Below are positions 6,391 to 16,511 of a DNA stretch of 64,000 nt, in pieces. The position numbers and the translations under genes were made by a program. The DNA comes from Alphaproteobacteria bacterium (GTDB taxonomy: Bacteria > Pseudomonadota > Alphaproteobacteria > Caulobacterales > Parvularculaceae). The stretch lies in the NCBI GenBank assembly GCA_030426465.1, contig JAUHYK010000006.1:23860-87859 (forward strand). The letters are read 5' to 3'. Below the pieces are notes generated by a model. It did not search any database. It was not told the DNA's origin and saw nothing but the letters and a program-made list of their open reading frames with translations. Every line of letters begins with the position of its first letter. Position 1 is the stretch's first letter.

Positions 6391-9300
6391 CTACTCCGCC
6401 GCCGCAAGCTGTTCGGCCTTGGTGAGGTCAACGGAGACAAGCTGCGACACGCCGCGCTCAATCATGGTCACGCCGAAAAGGCGGCTCATGCGCGACATGG
6501 TGAGCGCGTGGTGGGTGATGACGATGAAGCGGGTTTCGGTTTCGCCCGCCATTTCGTGCAGCATCGCGCAGAAGCGATCCACATTGGCGTCATCAAGCGG
6601 CGCGTCGACCTCGTCCAGCACACAGACGGGCGCCGGATTGGCCATGAACACCGCAAAGATCAGCGCAGTCGCCGTCAACGCCTGCTCACCGCCGGACATC
6701 AGCGACATGGAGGTGAGCTTCTTGCCCGGAGGCGATGCAAAGATTTCCAGACCGGCTTCGAGCGGGTCCTCGGCGTCCACCAGGCGCAGCTCCGCCTGGC
6801 CGCCATTGAAGAGACGCTTGAAGAGGTCGGTGAAGTTTGTGCTCACCGTTTCAAACGCCTCAAGCAGACGCTGGCGCGCTTCGCGGTTCAAATTGCCGAT
6901 CGCTGTGCGCAGTTTGCGGATGGCGCCGTCGCAATCCTCGCGCTCCACCGCCAGCTCTTCAAGGCGCGTTGAAACTTCCTGCATTTCCTCGTCGGCGCGC
7001 AGATTGACGCCGCCGAGATTTTCGCGCTCGCGCTTATAACGTTCAAGCTTGCGCTCCACATCGTCGCGGTTCGGAAGGTCGGCGCCTTCCTTGTGCTCGG
7101 CGATCGCCAGCAATTGATCCGGCTCGGCCTCACAGGTTTCATGCGAAAGCCGCGTTGCTTCATCAACACGCTCGCTCGCGGCCTCGGCCTGCGCCTGCAG
7201 ACGCGCGCGCGCCTCGCGCGCTTCGGCGGCTTCGGTGTCGGCCGCTTTCGCGGCTTTCGCCGCCTCCATGGCGACATGCTGGCCTTCAGCCAGCGCATCG
7301 GCGGCTTCGTTGCGGCGCGCCTCGGCGCCGGAAAGCTGGTCGAGCAGCGCCTTGCGTTTTTCCTCGATCACGGCTGGCGCGCCGGCGGCGGCGTCATGGG
7401 CGGAGACGATGTCGCCAAGATGAGTTTCGATCTCGGCGATACGGCCGCGCGCAGCGTCGCCGCGCTGGGACCAGGAATTTTTATCGCGCGCAATCTCGTT
7501 CAGGCGTTCGGCACGGCGGCGCGCATCATTGGCGAGATCATTATGCGCGGTGCGCGTTTCTGCGGCGTGAGCGCGCGCGGAGGCGACCTGCTCACGAGCC
7601 CTCTCTACGCCTTCGCCGATCAATGTCGCATCAGGGAACGACGCATGTTCCGCCGTCAATGTCTCCCGGGTGCGTTCGCTTTCGGTTTTTTCTTCCCCGA
7701 GACGCGCAAGGTTTTCGTCGATAGAGGAAATGCGGGCGGCGGCGCGTTCGTGACTGCGTTCAAGCTCGTTGAGATTGGTGCGCGCGCTGTCCAGCGCCCT
7801 GCGCGCATCATTAAAGAGCGAGCGCACTTCACGCTCATTCGCCTGTTTCGATTTCAGGCTCTCTGTCGCTTCGCCATGTTCACGGCGGGCGGCCTCTGCG
7901 CTCGCCTCTGCGTCGACAAAGTTGCTATCGAGCACAGCCAGGCGGTTGCGCTGTTCAAGACGGATCGCAGCGGATGTTTTGGCGTCCGCATGGGTCGTGA
8001 ACCCGTCCCAGCGCCACAGATCGCCATCGCGCGAGACAAGACGCTGACCGGGCTTTAACTGCGCGCGCAAATCGGCGCCGACTTCGCGTTCGATGACGCC
8101 GATAGCCGCAAGGCGGCGCGTCAGCGCGGCGGGCGCGCGGACAAAACGCGACAAGGGCGAGACCCCGTCGGGGAGCGAAAGGTCCGCCGCCATTTCGCCG
8201 AGATGCGACCAGTGGGCGGGCGCAGCCTCATCCACCGCAGCGCCGAGATCATCGCCAAGCGCGGCCGCAAGCGCGTTCTCGTATCCGGCGTCGACTTCGA
8301 TCATTTCGATCAGCGGCGTCCAGTCTTCGCTTTCATTGGCGGCGAGCACGCGGCGCAGGGCCTCGCGCTCCGCATCCAGCTCAGTGAGGCTTTGCTCCGC
8401 CTTGCGCAACGGACCACGAAGTTCCGTTTCACGCTCTTCGGCGGCGGAGCGTTCTTCCTCTGCGCGATGAAAGGCGGCTTCGGCGGCGTTTGCGGCTTCT
8501 TCCGCAGACGCAAAGCGCGCTTTCGCTTCTTCCAGAGCCTGCGCCTGTTCCGGCGTCGGCTCGATCAACTGGCGCTCATCCGTATAGGAACGGATCTGTT
8601 CTTCGATTTTTTCCAGCCGGCGCTCGGCGGCGGAAAGGTTTCCGGCGACCGCCTTGCGGCGCGCCTCGATATCGGCGGCCTCCTTCGATTTCTCATCGAA
8701 AAGCGATTCCGCCGCTTCCAGCGCTTCGGCCGCTTCGTTCATGGCCGTTTGCGCCGCCGTCACATGCTCGGCCTCGGACGCCTCGCGCTCGCGCAGGCTC
8801 TCTTCTTCGCCCGAAAGGGCCTCGACCGCATTGTCCGCATCGGCAAGCAGGTCTTTCTCCCGCGCCATATCGCCTTTGAGGCGTTCGATCTCGCCTGAAA
8901 GACGGGCCAGCTCCGCTTCGGCGCGGCGCGCCTCCTCGTCGAGACCTTCCCGCGCAACCGTCAGGCGATGCAGCGCGGCGGCGGCTTCCGCCTCAACCAG
9001 ACGCAACGGATCGAGCGCTTCATGGGCGTTCGCCTGCGCCGTCGTCGCAAGCGCGGCGACCCGCGCCGTCTCCTCGATCAGCGCACTGATTTCTTTCAAG
9101 CCCTCTTCGGCTTTTTCCTGCGCCTCGACAGCATCGCGCCAGCGAATGAAAGACAACATCGCTTCAGTGCGGCGTATATCGCCGGAGACATTGCGGTAAC
9201 GTGTCGCCTGGCGCGCCTGACGGGCGAGCGCGGTCTTTTGCGTTTCCAGCTCACCGATAACATCGTCGAGACGTTCAAGATTTTGCTCGGCGGCGCGCAG

Positions 9301-9858
9301 GCGCAATTCAGCCTCGTGGCGGCGCGAGTGAAGACCGGTGACGCCCGCAGCCTCTTCAAGAAGGCGGCGACGGTTCTGCGGCTTGGCGCTGATCAGTTCC
9401 GCGACCTGGCCCTGACGCACCAGCGCCGGAGAATTGGCGCCTGTGGACGCATCAGCGAAGAGAAGCTGCACATCTTTGGCGCGCACTTCCTTTGAATTGA
9501 TGCGGTAAATGGACTGCGTGCCTTCTTCCTTGCGGATGATGCGGCGCGAGACCTCAAGCGTTTCATGTTCGTTATATTCGGCCGGAGCGGAATGGTCGGA
9601 ATTGTCCAGCGTCAGGATGACTTCGGCCCAGTTGCGCGCGGGCCGCATGGTCGTTCCGGAAAAAATCACGGCGTCCATGCCGTCACCGCGCAGCGCCTTC
9701 GCAGAGGTCGCGCCCATGACCCAGCGCAGCGCCTCAAGCAGGTTCGACTTGCCGCAGCCATTCGGGCCGACAATGCCGGTCAGGCCTTCGCGGATTTCAA
9801 AGTCGGTCGGCTCGACAAAGGATTTGAAGCCGACAAGGCGGACATTGGTGAATTTCAC
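6391..9858 (-). CDS. smc: Chromosome segregation protein SMC
   Basis: SMC is the ATP-driven DNA-loop-extruding ring subunit of bacterial condensin. The N-terminal Walker A is GPNGCGKSN (about 30-38), and the C-terminal signature LMSGGEQALTA and Walker B VCVLDEVDAPLDDANV lie in the last 105 residues. Between them run two very long Ala/Glu-rich coiled coils around a Gly-containing hinge near residues 500-640. I start at GTG 9858 (VKFTNVRLVGFKSF), 1155 residues, because the family starts at this strand and GGGAAAAG precedes it. An ATG at 9894 would add 12 residues. The dsbA-like gene lies upstream. ScpA/ScpB are not in the window. Confidence 0.95.
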   Translation of the reverse strand: MKFTNVRLVGFKSFVEPTDFEIREGLTGIVGPNGCGKSNLLEALRWVMGATSAKALRGDGMDAVIFSGTTMRPARNWAEVILTLDNSDHSAPAEYNEHETLEVSRRIIRKEEGTQSIYRINSKEVRAKDVQLLFADASTGANSPALVRQGQVAELISAKPQNRRRLLEEAAGVTGLHSRRHEAELRLRAAEQNLERLDDVIGELETQKTALARQARQATRYRNVSGDIRRTEAMLSFIRWRDAVEAQEKAEEGLKEISALIEETARVAALATTAQANAHEALDPLRLVEAEAAAALHRLTVAREGLDEEARRAEAELARLSGEIERLKGDMAREKDLLADADNAVEALSGEEESLREREASEAEHVTAAQTAMNEAAEALEAAESLFDEKSKEAADIEARRKAVAGNLSAAERRLEKIEEQIRSYTDERQLIEPTPEQAQALEEAKARFASAEEAANAAEAAFHRAEEERSAAEERETELRGPLRKAEQSLTELDAEREALRRVLAANESEDWTPLIEMIEVDAGYENALAAALGDDLGAAVDEAAPAHWSHLGEMAADLSLPDGVSPLSRFVRAPAALTRRLAAIGVIEREVGADLRAQLKPGQRLVSRDGDLWRWDGFTTHADAKTSAAIRLEQRNRLAVLDSNFVDAEASAEAARREHGEATESLKSKQANEREVRSLFNDARRALDSARTNLNELERSHERAAARISSIDENLARLGEEKTESERTRETLTAEHASFPDATLIGEGVERAREQVASARAHAAETRTAHNDLANDARRRAERLNEIARDKNSWSQRGDAARGRIAEIETHLGDIVSAHDAAAGAPAVIEEKRKALLDQLSGAEARRNEAADALAEGQHVAMEAAKAAKAADTEAAEAREARARLQAQAEAASERVDEATRLSHETCEAEPDQLLAIAEHKEGADLPNRDDVERKLERYKRERENLGGVNLRADEEMQEVSTRLEELAVEREDCDGAIRKLRTAIGNLNREARQRLLEAFETVSTNFTDLFKRLFNGGQAELRLVDAEDPLEAGLEIFASPPGKKLTSMSLMSGGEQALTATALIFAVFMANPAPVCVLDEVDAPLDDANVDRFCAMLHEMAGETETRFIVITHHALTMSRMSRLFGVTMIERGVSQLVSVDLTKAEQLAAAE

Positions 9859-9993
9859 AGGTCTTTTCCCGATAACGACAACGCCGCCACCCACATTGGC
9901 GACGCTGTTTCCAAAGGCGTTAGAGATCGGCGATTCTGGTGCGAGGCCAAGGCCTTGGACGTCCCCGCGTCCAAAGACTTATTCCCCAGCCCG

Positions 9994-10719
9994 TCACTCG
10001 CCGTCCGCGCCGCCATCGGTTTTTTTCTCCAGCGCCTCGTCCAGCGCCTTGGAGAAATCCTCGGCGTTCGAAAAATGGCGCGTCTGTCCCTCAACAACGA
10101 AGCTCGGGGTTGAGTTGATGCCGTATTTTTCGCTGCCTTCCTTGATATTTTCATTAATTAAATCAAGCAATTCTTTCCTTTGAACGCAGGTGTCGAAGTC
10201 CTCCGCGCTCATCCCGGCCTGGGACGCAACCTTCAACAGCTCGTCGCGGGGGCTCTCCCCGTAAATCCAGGTGCGCTGGGTCTGGAACAAGGCGTTCAGG
10301 ATCACGAAATAGGCGTCGTCACCGCTTTTTTCAGCGGCGCAGCGCGCCAGCATGGAGCCCGCCACGGAAAGATTGGCTGGCGCCGTCGGGAATTCACGGA
10401 AAATGAACCGAACCTTACCGGTGTCGATATAATTCTCCTTGATCTCCGGGAAGATCTCCTGGTGGAAGGTTGCGCAATGGGGGCATGTCACTGAGGCGTA
10501 TTCAACCACAGTGATGGGCGCATCCGCCTCCCCCATGGCCATGTCGCCAAGCGAGCCCTCGCCATGCTTTTCAATCGATCCGCCGGTCGCCGTCTCCGCG
10601 CCCGGGGTCTCCGATTCCGAGGAATTGGCCCCGCCGCAGGCGGCGATCAGGAGCGCCAAACCACCGGCGGCGATGGCGGACAGGGCCGGACGGCGTGAAG
10701 AGACGGGGATAAGGGACAT
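9994..10719 (-). CDS. DsbA-like thioredoxin-fold lipoprotein
   Basis: This 241-residue periplasmic thiol oxidoreductase is probably membrane-anchored. The signal peptide ends in a lipobox (LLIAAC, Cys28). The acidic Ser/Glu-rich linker to residue 60 would act as a tether. The active site is CPHC at 79-82 and the cis-Pro loop is STPSFV at about 203-208. The family uses the cysteines to oxidise or isomerise disulphides in exported proteins. ATG 10719 is preferred to the GTG one codon upstream. It sits between DUF721 and smc, a common alphaproteobacterial order. Confidence 0.9.
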   Translation of the reverse strand: MSLIPVSSRRPALSAIAAGGLALLIAACGGANSSESETPGAETATGGSIEKHGEGSLGDMAMGEADAPITVVEYASVTCPHCATFHQEIFPEIKENYIDTGKVRFIFREFPTAPANLSVAGSMLARCAAEKSGDDAYFVILNALFQTQRTWIYGESPRDELLKVASQAGMSAEDFDTCVQRKELLDLINENIKEGSEKYGINSTPSFVVEGQTRHFSNAEDFSKALDEALEKKTDGGADGE

Positions 10720-10824
10720 CACAAAAGTTGCCTTTCAATACCGGCTGCGGCGGGGCGCAGCCTACCTAAATCGAATTGTGCGCAAAATCGCCGATGGCGG
10801 GCATCTGTGCAAGTCAAAAGGGGT

Positions 10825-11286
10825 TTATTTTCCGCCGTTTCGGCGATGAACGGCGGCCCTGAAGGACGCCAGCGCCGCGCCAAGCTCCCCATCCGCCGCG
10901 CCTTTATCGGCCGCGGGCCGCATGGGCGCTTTCGGGGCCTTGCCGGTCTGGATGATGGCGATGCGCGACACCGAGCCCGGCCCCAGATAGGCGTTGAGCC
11001 GGGCGATCAGCCCGTCCCGCTCCATCTCGGCCGCCGCCGCCGCCGCGCCATGGGGCACATAAAGCTCCAGCGTGCGCCCCCCGCCCTTTCCGGACGCGCG
11101 GCCCGTGAGCCGGCCGGGACGGCAAAGCGCGGCGAGCTTTTCCCCGGCGAGCTGGGGCCAGCGCTCGGCCAGCGCCGGGTCCATGAATTTTGTGCGTTTG
11201 GCGAGATCCCGGAATACGCCAGCCGACACCCGGGCGATGGCGGGCGCGGAGGAACGGGCCGGTCGCGTGGGCCGATAGGTTGTCAT
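10825..11286 (-). CDS. DUF721 / DciA-like protein
   Basis: This 153-residue protein carries the DUF721 domain found in DciA, the ancestral loader of the replicative helicase DnaB. The domain core runs from VSAGVFRDLAKRTKFMDPALAERWPQLAGEK to LELYVPHGAAAAAAEMERDGLIARLNAYLG, followed by RIAIIQTG. The N-terminus is basic and Pro/Ala-rich. The open frame extends to 11517, but ATG 11286 (MTTYRPTR) gives the normal domain length. The gene is divergent from mutY. Assignment as a true helicase loader is inferred from the domain only. Confidence 0.85.
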   Translation of the reverse strand: MTTYRPTRPARSSAPAIARVSAGVFRDLAKRTKFMDPALAERWPQLAGEKLAALCRPGRLTGRASGKGGGRTLELYVPHGAAAAAAEMERDGLIARLNAYLGPGSVSRIAIIQTGKAPKAPMRPAADKGAADGELGAALASFRAAVHRRNGGK

Positions 11287-11359
11287 AGGGGCTTTGCCGT
11301 TTGCATGGCGACACACTAACACTGACGCGTCGACAGAGAAAACGCCGCTGCGCCAGAAC

Positions 11360-12424
11360 GTGTCCGAAGCTTCGAAAAAGAAATCCCCAATCACGGCCCC
11401 ACTCTCAGGCGAATTGCTCGCCTGGTATGACGCCCATGCGCGCGAACTGCCCTGGCGCGTGGGCCCGAAAGCCCGTGGGCGGCCTGATCCATATGCAGTG
11501 TGGCTGTCGGAAATCATGTTGCAACAAACTACCGTGGCGACGGTCGGCCCTCGCTATCGCGAATTCCTGGCGCGCTGGCCCGATGTGAACGCCATGGCCG
11601 CCGCGCCGCAGGAAGATATTCTAGGCCAATGGGCGGGGCTCGGTTACTACGCCCGCGCGCGCAATCTTCATAAATGCGCAGTTGTCGTGGCGAACGACCA
11701 TGGCGGTGTTTTTCCCGATAATGAGGACGGCTTGCGCGCACTGCCCGGCATTGGCGATTACACCGCCGCCGCGATCGCCGCGATTGCATTCGACCGGCGC
11801 GCGATTGTCATCGACGGTAATATCGAACGCGTTGTTTCAAGGCTTTATGAAATCGAAACGCCCCTTCCCGCAGCGAAAGCCGAAATCAGGGAGCGGCTTG
11901 AAAAGATCTGGCCGGACAAACGCTCCGGCGATTTTGCGCAAAGCCTGATGGATCTCGGCGCAAGCATCTGCCGCCCGAAAGCGCCGACATGTTTGCTGTG
12001 CCCGATTTCAAAACACTGCGCCGCGCAGAAAGCCGGAACGCAGGAAAACTTTCCGGTGAAGGCGGCGAAGAAAGCAAAGCCAAACCGTATCGGCGCTGTC
12101 TTCGCCCTGACCAATACGCGCGGCGAAATCCTGTTTGAGCGGCGGCCCGAGAAAGGCCTGCTAGGCGGCATGCTGGGCCTGCCCGGCACGGAATGGAAAG
12201 AGAAACTCGGCGGCGATGTTTTCGCGTCGGCGCCGACGAAAGCAAAATGGAAAAAGACCGGCGAGGCGACGCACACCTTCACGCATTTTCACCTGACGCT
12301 CGATGTTTATGAAGGCAAAGCGCCTAAAGGCTTTCGCAGATCTGCGGCTCAGCAGTGGATCAGACCCGATGAGGCGCGCGTGCCGACGGTGATGAAGAAG
12401 GCGGTGAAAGCGGCATTAGAATAG
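11360..12424 (+). CDS. mutY: A/G-specific adenine DNA glycosylase
   Basis: MutY removes adenine mispaired with 8-oxoguanine. Visible are the catalytic Glu region WLSEIMLQQT, the helix-hairpin-helix LPGIGDYTAAAI, the Asp in VIDGNIERV, and the 4Fe-4S motif C-x6-C-x2-C-x5-C (CRPKAPTCLLCPISKHC). A C-terminal NUDIX-like domain follows, ending with the THTFTHFHL region that reads 8-oxoguanine. I start at GTG 11360 (354 residues). A TTG at 11294 would add 22 residues but leave only 7 bp to the divergent DUF721 start. Neither has a convincing ribosome site. Confidence 0.93.
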   Translation: MSEASKKKSPITAPLSGELLAWYDAHARELPWRVGPKARGRPDPYAVWLSEIMLQQTTVATVGPRYREFLARWPDVNAMAAAPQEDILGQWAGLGYYARARNLHKCAVVVANDHGGVFPDNEDGLRALPGIGDYTAAAIAAIAFDRRAIVIDGNIERVVSRLYEIETPLPAAKAEIRERLEKIWPDKRSGDFAQSLMDLGASICRPKAPTCLLCPISKHCAAQKAGTQENFPVKAAKKAKPNRIGAVFALTNTRGEILFERRPEKGLLGGMLGLPGTEWKEKLGGDVFASAPTKAKWKKTGEATHTFTHFHLTLDVYEGKAPKGFRRSAAQQWIRPDEARVPTVMKKAVKAALE

Positions 12425-12485
12425 CAATCAGACGAAAAAGGACGTATTATAAATACATCGCTTATGTCTGTTATTGTAGGGAATA

Positions 12486-12956
12486 ATGAGGTTCATATTT
12501 CTTTTTGTCTGCTTTTTGGGTGGCTGCGCAACTGCGCCAAACACAAAACATGAAAGCCCTTTTTGCGATCAGTTATCTGCTTTTGCGGCGTCTGTGCCTT
12601 CGGAAGAAAGTCGAAGTGTAAAACTCACGCGCGGCGGGCGTTGGCTAGTGGATCACTACAAGGCTTGCAGTCGACAAAATGACGAAGCATCAATTACATT
12701 TTGCGATTGGTTGTTCGAACATACATCGACTGAGTTCATGGAAGCAAACATCAATATAGCGCTAAGCTGCCTGCAAGGTCAAAAAATTGTCGGTTATGTT
12801 GGGAACACAGGTATCGAACTCTGGACAGGAAAAGCGAGATTTTACTCGCCGCACATTGATGCAGACAATGTAGAGATCGAGATCGAATATAACGTTTCTT
12901 ATTTTGAACACGATGCGGATGAGGACTATCTACAAATAACAGTTTATGCTGAATAG
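12486..12956 (+). CDS. Hypothetical lipoprotein
   Basis: I do not recognise this 156-residue protein. It begins with a short signal peptide and lipobox (FLFVCFLGGC, Cys14), so it is probably anchored in a membrane facing the periplasm. The mature part has further cysteines in ESPFCDQL, YKACSRQ, TFCDWL and LSCLQG, enough for two disulphides, and an acidic C-terminus. Base composition is clearly richer in A/T than its neighbours, with codons such as tta, aaa and ata common, which hints at recent acquisition. It lies between mutY and the DUF924 gene. Confidence 0.7.
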   Translation: MRFIFLFVCFLGGCATAPNTKHESPFCDQLSAFAASVPSEESRSVKLTRGGRWLVDHYKACSRQNDEASITFCDWLFEHTSTEFMEANINIALSCLQGQKIVGYVGNTGIELWTGKARFYSPHIDADNVEIEIEYNVSYFEHDADEDYLQITVYAE

Positions 12957-12958
12957 AC

Positions 12959-13540
12959 ATGGTGCTCCACGTGACAACAATTGCCCGCCCCACCAACGCC
13001 AATGGCGACGCCGTCCTCTATTTCTGGTTCGAGGAAACGAAGCCCTATCAATGGTTCCGGCGCGATGACGCGTTCGACGAAGCGATCAAGACGCGCTTCG
13101 GGGCGCTGCATGAAGCGGCGAAAGCGGGGCGCCTTGATGTCTGGCGCGCGCACCCGGTTTATTCGCTTTCGCTGATCCTCATCCTCGATCAGTTTTCGCG
13201 CAATCTCTATCGTGATACGCCAGAAGCCTTTGCGCAGGACGCCCAAGCCCTCGACGTCGCGCGCGAGGCGCTGGCGCGCCGGTTCGATCATCTCGTCAAC
13301 TATCAGCGCAAGGCGTTTTTCTACATGCCGTTCATGCACGCGGAAGATTTATCGGTGCAGGAGGAATGCGTCGCGCTGTTCAAGGCGCAATTGCCGACCA
13401 CAATGAACCTGCCCTACGCCATTGAGCATCGCGACATCGTCAAGCGCTTCGGGCGCTTTCCGCACCGGAACAAGGTTTTTGGGCGCAAATCGAGCCAGCA
13501 AGAAATCGCGTTCTTGAAAGCCGGCGGGTTTAATCCCTGA
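12959..13540 (+). CDS. DUF924 family protein
   Basis: This 193-residue protein is all-helical and belongs to DUF924 (TPR-like fold). Family signatures are VLYFWFEE at about 19-26, ILDQFSRNLYRDTPEAFAQD near 75-94, FFYMPFMHAEDLSVQEECVALF, and the C-terminal EHRDIVKRFGRFPHRNKV. No biochemical role is established for the family. The ATG at 12959 is only 2 nt after the lipoprotein stop and has no clear ribosome site. GTG codons at 12962 and 12971 are other possible starts. Confidence 0.88.
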   Translation: MVLHVTTIARPTNANGDAVLYFWFEETKPYQWFRRDDAFDEAIKTRFGALHEAAKAGRLDVWRAHPVYSLSLILILDQFSRNLYRDTPEAFAQDAQALDVAREALARRFDHLVNYQRKAFFYMPFMHAEDLSVQEECVALFKAQLPTTMNLPYAIEHRDIVKRFGRFPHRNKVFGRKSSQQEIAFLKAGGFNP

Positions 13541-13550
13541 TTTTCAGGTC

Positions 13551-14339
13551 TTATCCCCAAGCCTGGCTGATCTGGGAATAGGCGACGCCGCCATCGACGG
13601 CGAGCGTGTCGCCAACAACATAATCGCCGGCGCGCGAAGCGAGGAACACCGCCGCGCCCGCCATGTCGCTGTCGCGGCCGATGCGTTTCGCCGGGATCAT
13701 TTTCGCGACCGCATCGCCGTGATCTTTCGCCGCCTTGTTCATTTCCGACGGGAACGCGCCCGGTGCGATGCCGGATACGCAGATATTGTCTTCGATAAGC
13801 CGCGCCGCCATGCGCCGCGTCAGATGAATGACCGCCGCCTTCGACGCCTGATAGGCGTAGGTTTCCCACGGATTGATTTTAATCCCGTCGATCGAGGCAA
13901 TGTTGATCACCTTGCCCGCAGGGTCTTTGCTCGCCGCTTTTTTCAGCATCGGATGCAATTTCTGCGTCAGGAAGAACAGCGACTTCACATTAAGGTCCAT
14001 GGTCTTGTCCCAGCCGCTCTCGGGATATTCGTCAAAATCGGCGCCCCATGCTGCGCCGGCGTTGTTCACCAGAATATCGAGCTGACTTTCATGGGTCGCC
14101 AGCTCCGCCGCCAGCGCTTCGCAGCCGGCAACGGTCGACAGGTCATGCGGCAACGAAACGCATGTCCCGTATTGTGAAAGCTCTTCCGCCGCCTGATCGC
14201 AGGCAGGGGCTTTCCGCGCAGTGATATAAACCTTGGCGCCCTGCTCCAGAAAGCCCTGCGCAATCATCTTGCCGATGCCGCGCGAGCCGCCGGTGACAAG
14301 CGCAACGCGCCCCTCAAGGGAAAACAGGTCTTTCATCAT
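13551..14339 (-). CDS. SDR family NAD(P)-dependent oxidoreductase
   Basis: This 262-residue classical short-chain dehydrogenase has the nucleotide motif TGGSRGIG (residues 14-21), NNAG in the middle, the catalytic Ser in INIASIDG, and Tyr-x3-Lys in YAYQASK. The C-terminus ends in a typical VVGDTLAVDGG loop. The substrate cannot be read from sequence. I start at the first of two ATGs at 14339, preceded by GGAGG 7 nt away. It follows the NTF2-like lipoprotein gene by 11 nt, so the pair is probably an operon. Confidence 0.9.
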   Translation of the reverse strand: MMKDLFSLEGRVALVTGGSRGIGKMIAQGFLEQGAKVYITARKAPACDQAAEELSQYGTCVSLPHDLSTVAGCEALAAELATHESQLDILVNNAGAAWGADFDEYPESGWDKTMDLNVKSLFFLTQKLHPMLKKAASKDPAGKVINIASIDGIKINPWETYAYQASKAAVIHLTRRMAARLIEDNICVSGIAPGAFPSEMNKAAKDHGDAVAKMIPAKRIGRDSDMAGAAVFLASRAGDYVVGDTLAVDGGVAYSQISQAWG

Positions 14340-14350
14340 GGGAACGCCTC

Positions 14351-14794
14351 CTATTGCGGAGGGTAATACCAAAATCTTTTCACCTTGCCGTCAATGATTT
14401 CATACACAACGACGGACGCCTGCGATTTCCGCTCGCCCGCCTCTTGCCAGACGGGGCGTTCAATCGCGGTGATGAAATTGCCGTTGACGCTGATATTTTC
14501 AAGGCTTGAGGAAACGGTCGGATAGGCTTCGAAATAGGCCACAAGTTCGTCATGGAGCTGTATCGCGCTGGTCGTCACCACGCTCGCCTGCTCCCCGGAA
14601 AGCTCGATCCAGGTGACGTCCGAATGCCAATAATCACGCATCTTGTCGGCGTCATGGTCATTGAACGCCGCCATCAGCCCGGTGATGACATTCACATTAT
14701 CGCCCGCGGCGGGCGGCGGCGCCGTACGCTCCGCATCGGGCGAACAGGCGGCGAGAAAACAAACAGACAAAATAATGATTGCGATACGCCGCAT
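14351..14794 (-). CDS. NTF2-like (SnoaL-type) lipoprotein
   Basis: This 147-residue protein starts with a lipoprotein signal (IIILSVCFLAAC, Cys17) and a short Pro/Ala linker. The rest is an NTF2-like domain: VITGLMAAFNDHDADKMRDYWHSDVTWIE, then a C-terminal strand pair VVVYEIIDGKVKRFWYYPP. This layout is common for SnoaL-like proteins, some of which act as isomerases or hydrolases, but a lipid anchor suggests a binding role outside the cytoplasm. It is upstream of an SDR gene and downstream of metG. Confidence 0.82.
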   Translation of the reverse strand: MRRIAIIILSVCFLAACSPDAERTAPPPAAGDNVNVITGLMAAFNDHDADKMRDYWHSDVTWIELSGEQASVVTTSAIQLHDELVAYFEAYPTVSSSLENISVNGNFITAIERPVWQEAGERKSQASVVVYEIIDGKVKRFWYYPPQ

Positions 14795-14804
14795 CGTTTT
14801 TCCC

Positions 14805-16511
14805 TTACTCCGCCCCGAACCGGTCGCGCCATTCGCTCACCTGATCGTCCTCGATCTTGGCGAAGAGAACATCTGGCGGCGTGAACGCTTCCCCGCCCTT
14901 GAACCGCGAAAGCGCTTCTTTGGCGGAGCCCGGCCAGGCCGAAGCCTTTGCCGGATCGAGATCGAATAGAGCGAACATCTTGTCCGCCGTGAATGGGATC
15001 ACAGGGCGTGACAGCACTGCAAAAAACGCGATCAAATTCAGGGCGCAACGCACTGAGGCTGCGGCTTTATCCTTATCCTGTTTGATGACGGTCCACGGCG
15101 CCGCGACTTGCAGATATTCGTTGCCCGCGACCCATATCCCGCGCAGGTCCGCAAAAGCTTTCCTGAACTCCATCTGTTCAAGATTATCCGTGTAGGATTT
15201 GATCTTGGCGTCGAGTTCTTTTTCAAGCGCCGCTTCCGGTTCGCCATAGGCGCCTTCGGACGGGACCGTTTCGCCAAAACGCGCGCTGCAAAAGCGGGTG
15301 ATGCGGTTTATGAAATTGCCGAGAACATCCGCAAGGTCCTTGTTCACAACCGATGCAAAATGCTCAAGCGTGAAGGACGCGTCGTCGGATTCCGGCGCAT
15401 TCGCCATCAAATGCCAGCGCCAGTAATCGGCGGGCAACAATTCCAGCGCCTGATCCATGAAAATGCCGCGGTTCTGGCTGGTGGAGAATTTGCCGCCATA
15501 CCAGGTGAGCCAGTTCAACGACTTCAATGTGTCCACAAGCTTCCACGGCTCTTCCGAGCCCAGAATGGTGGCGGGAAAACTCACCGTGTGAAAGGCGACA
15601 TTGTCCTTGCCCATGAATTCCACATAAGTGACGTCTTCGGCGCCCTTGTCGGTGCGCCACCAGCGCTCCCAGTTTTCGCCCGTCTTGTCGGACCATTCCT
15701 CTGTCGCCGCGATATATTCGATGGGCGCATCGAACCAGACATAGAAAACCTTGTTTTCAAATCCGGGCCGGGCCTTGCCTTCATAGGCGACAGGGATGCC
15801 CCATTTCAGATCGCGCGTGATCGAACGGTCGCGAAGCCCTTCCTTCAGCCATTTTTGCGCAATGGATTTCGTCAGCTGCGGCCAGTGCGGTTTCGAGTTG
15901 ATCCACTCAGCGATGCGATCCTGCATCTGGCCTTGCAGGAGATGAAGGTGTTTCGTTGCGCGCACTTCCACATTCTTCGATCCGGAAATCGCCGAATAAG
16001 GATCTTTCAAATCCGTCGGATCAAGCAGGCGTCCGCAATTATCGCATTGGTCGCCGCGCGCCTTTTCGTAATCGCAATGGGGGCATGTGCCCTCAACATA
16101 ACGGTCCGGCAAGAACCGCTCATCGTCGATCGAATAGACCTGCTCGTCAGTGCGCTCTTCGATGAGGCCCTTCCCTTCCAGCACATGGGCGAAATGCTGC
16201 GTCAGGCGATGGTTCGGCGGATTGGACGAGCGGCCGAAATGATCGAAGGACAGGCCGAACTCGGCGCCGGCCTGTTTCTGGATCTCATGCTGCTCGCGGC
16301 AATAATCGGCGACATCCTGGCCGGCGGCCCGGGCCGCAAGCTCCGCCGGCGTGCCATGCTCATCCGTGGCGCAGATATAAAGCACCTCATCGCCTTGCTG
16401 GCGCTTGAACCGGGCATAGACATCCGCCGGCAGCATGGAGCCCACAAGGTTCCCCAAATGCTTGATTCCATTGATATAGGGGAGCGCCGAGGTGATGAGG
16501 ATGCGGGCCAT
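14805..16511 (-). CDS. metG: Methionine--tRNA ligase
   Basis: MetRS charges tRNA-Met, including the initiator. At 568 residues it lacks the C-terminal tRNA-binding extension of the long E. coli form. The class I HIGH-like motif is IKHLGN (16-21) after SALPYING, and the zinc knuckle has Cys143, Cys146, Cys156 and Cys159. The KMSKS loop reads KFSTS (341-345), the variant found in the MetG2-like branch. Conserved WFDAPIEYI (259-267) lines the active site. It is followed by the NTF2-like lipoprotein gene after 10 nt. Confidence 0.95.
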   Translation of the reverse strand: MARILITSALPYINGIKHLGNLVGSMLPADVYARFKRQQGDEVLYICATDEHGTPAELAARAAGQDVADYCREQHEIQKQAGAEFGLSFDHFGRSSNPPNHRLTQHFAHVLEGKGLIEERTDEQVYSIDDERFLPDRYVEGTCPHCDYEKARGDQCDNCGRLLDPTDLKDPYSAISGSKNVEVRATKHLHLLQGQMQDRIAEWINSKPHWPQLTKSIAQKWLKEGLRDRSITRDLKWGIPVAYEGKARPGFENKVFYVWFDAPIEYIAATEEWSDKTGENWERWWRTDKGAEDVTYVEFMGKDNVAFHTVSFPATILGSEEPWKLVDTLKSLNWLTWYGGKFSTSQNRGIFMDQALELLPADYWRWHLMANAPESDDASFTLEHFASVVNKDLADVLGNFINRITRFCSARFGETVPSEGAYGEPEAALEKELDAKIKSYTDNLEQMEFRKAFADLRGIWVAGNEYLQVAAPWTVIKQDKDKAAASVRCALNLIAFFAVLSRPVIPFTADKMFALFDLDPAKASAWPGSAKEALSRFKGGEAFTPPDVLFAKIEDDQVSEWRDRFGAE

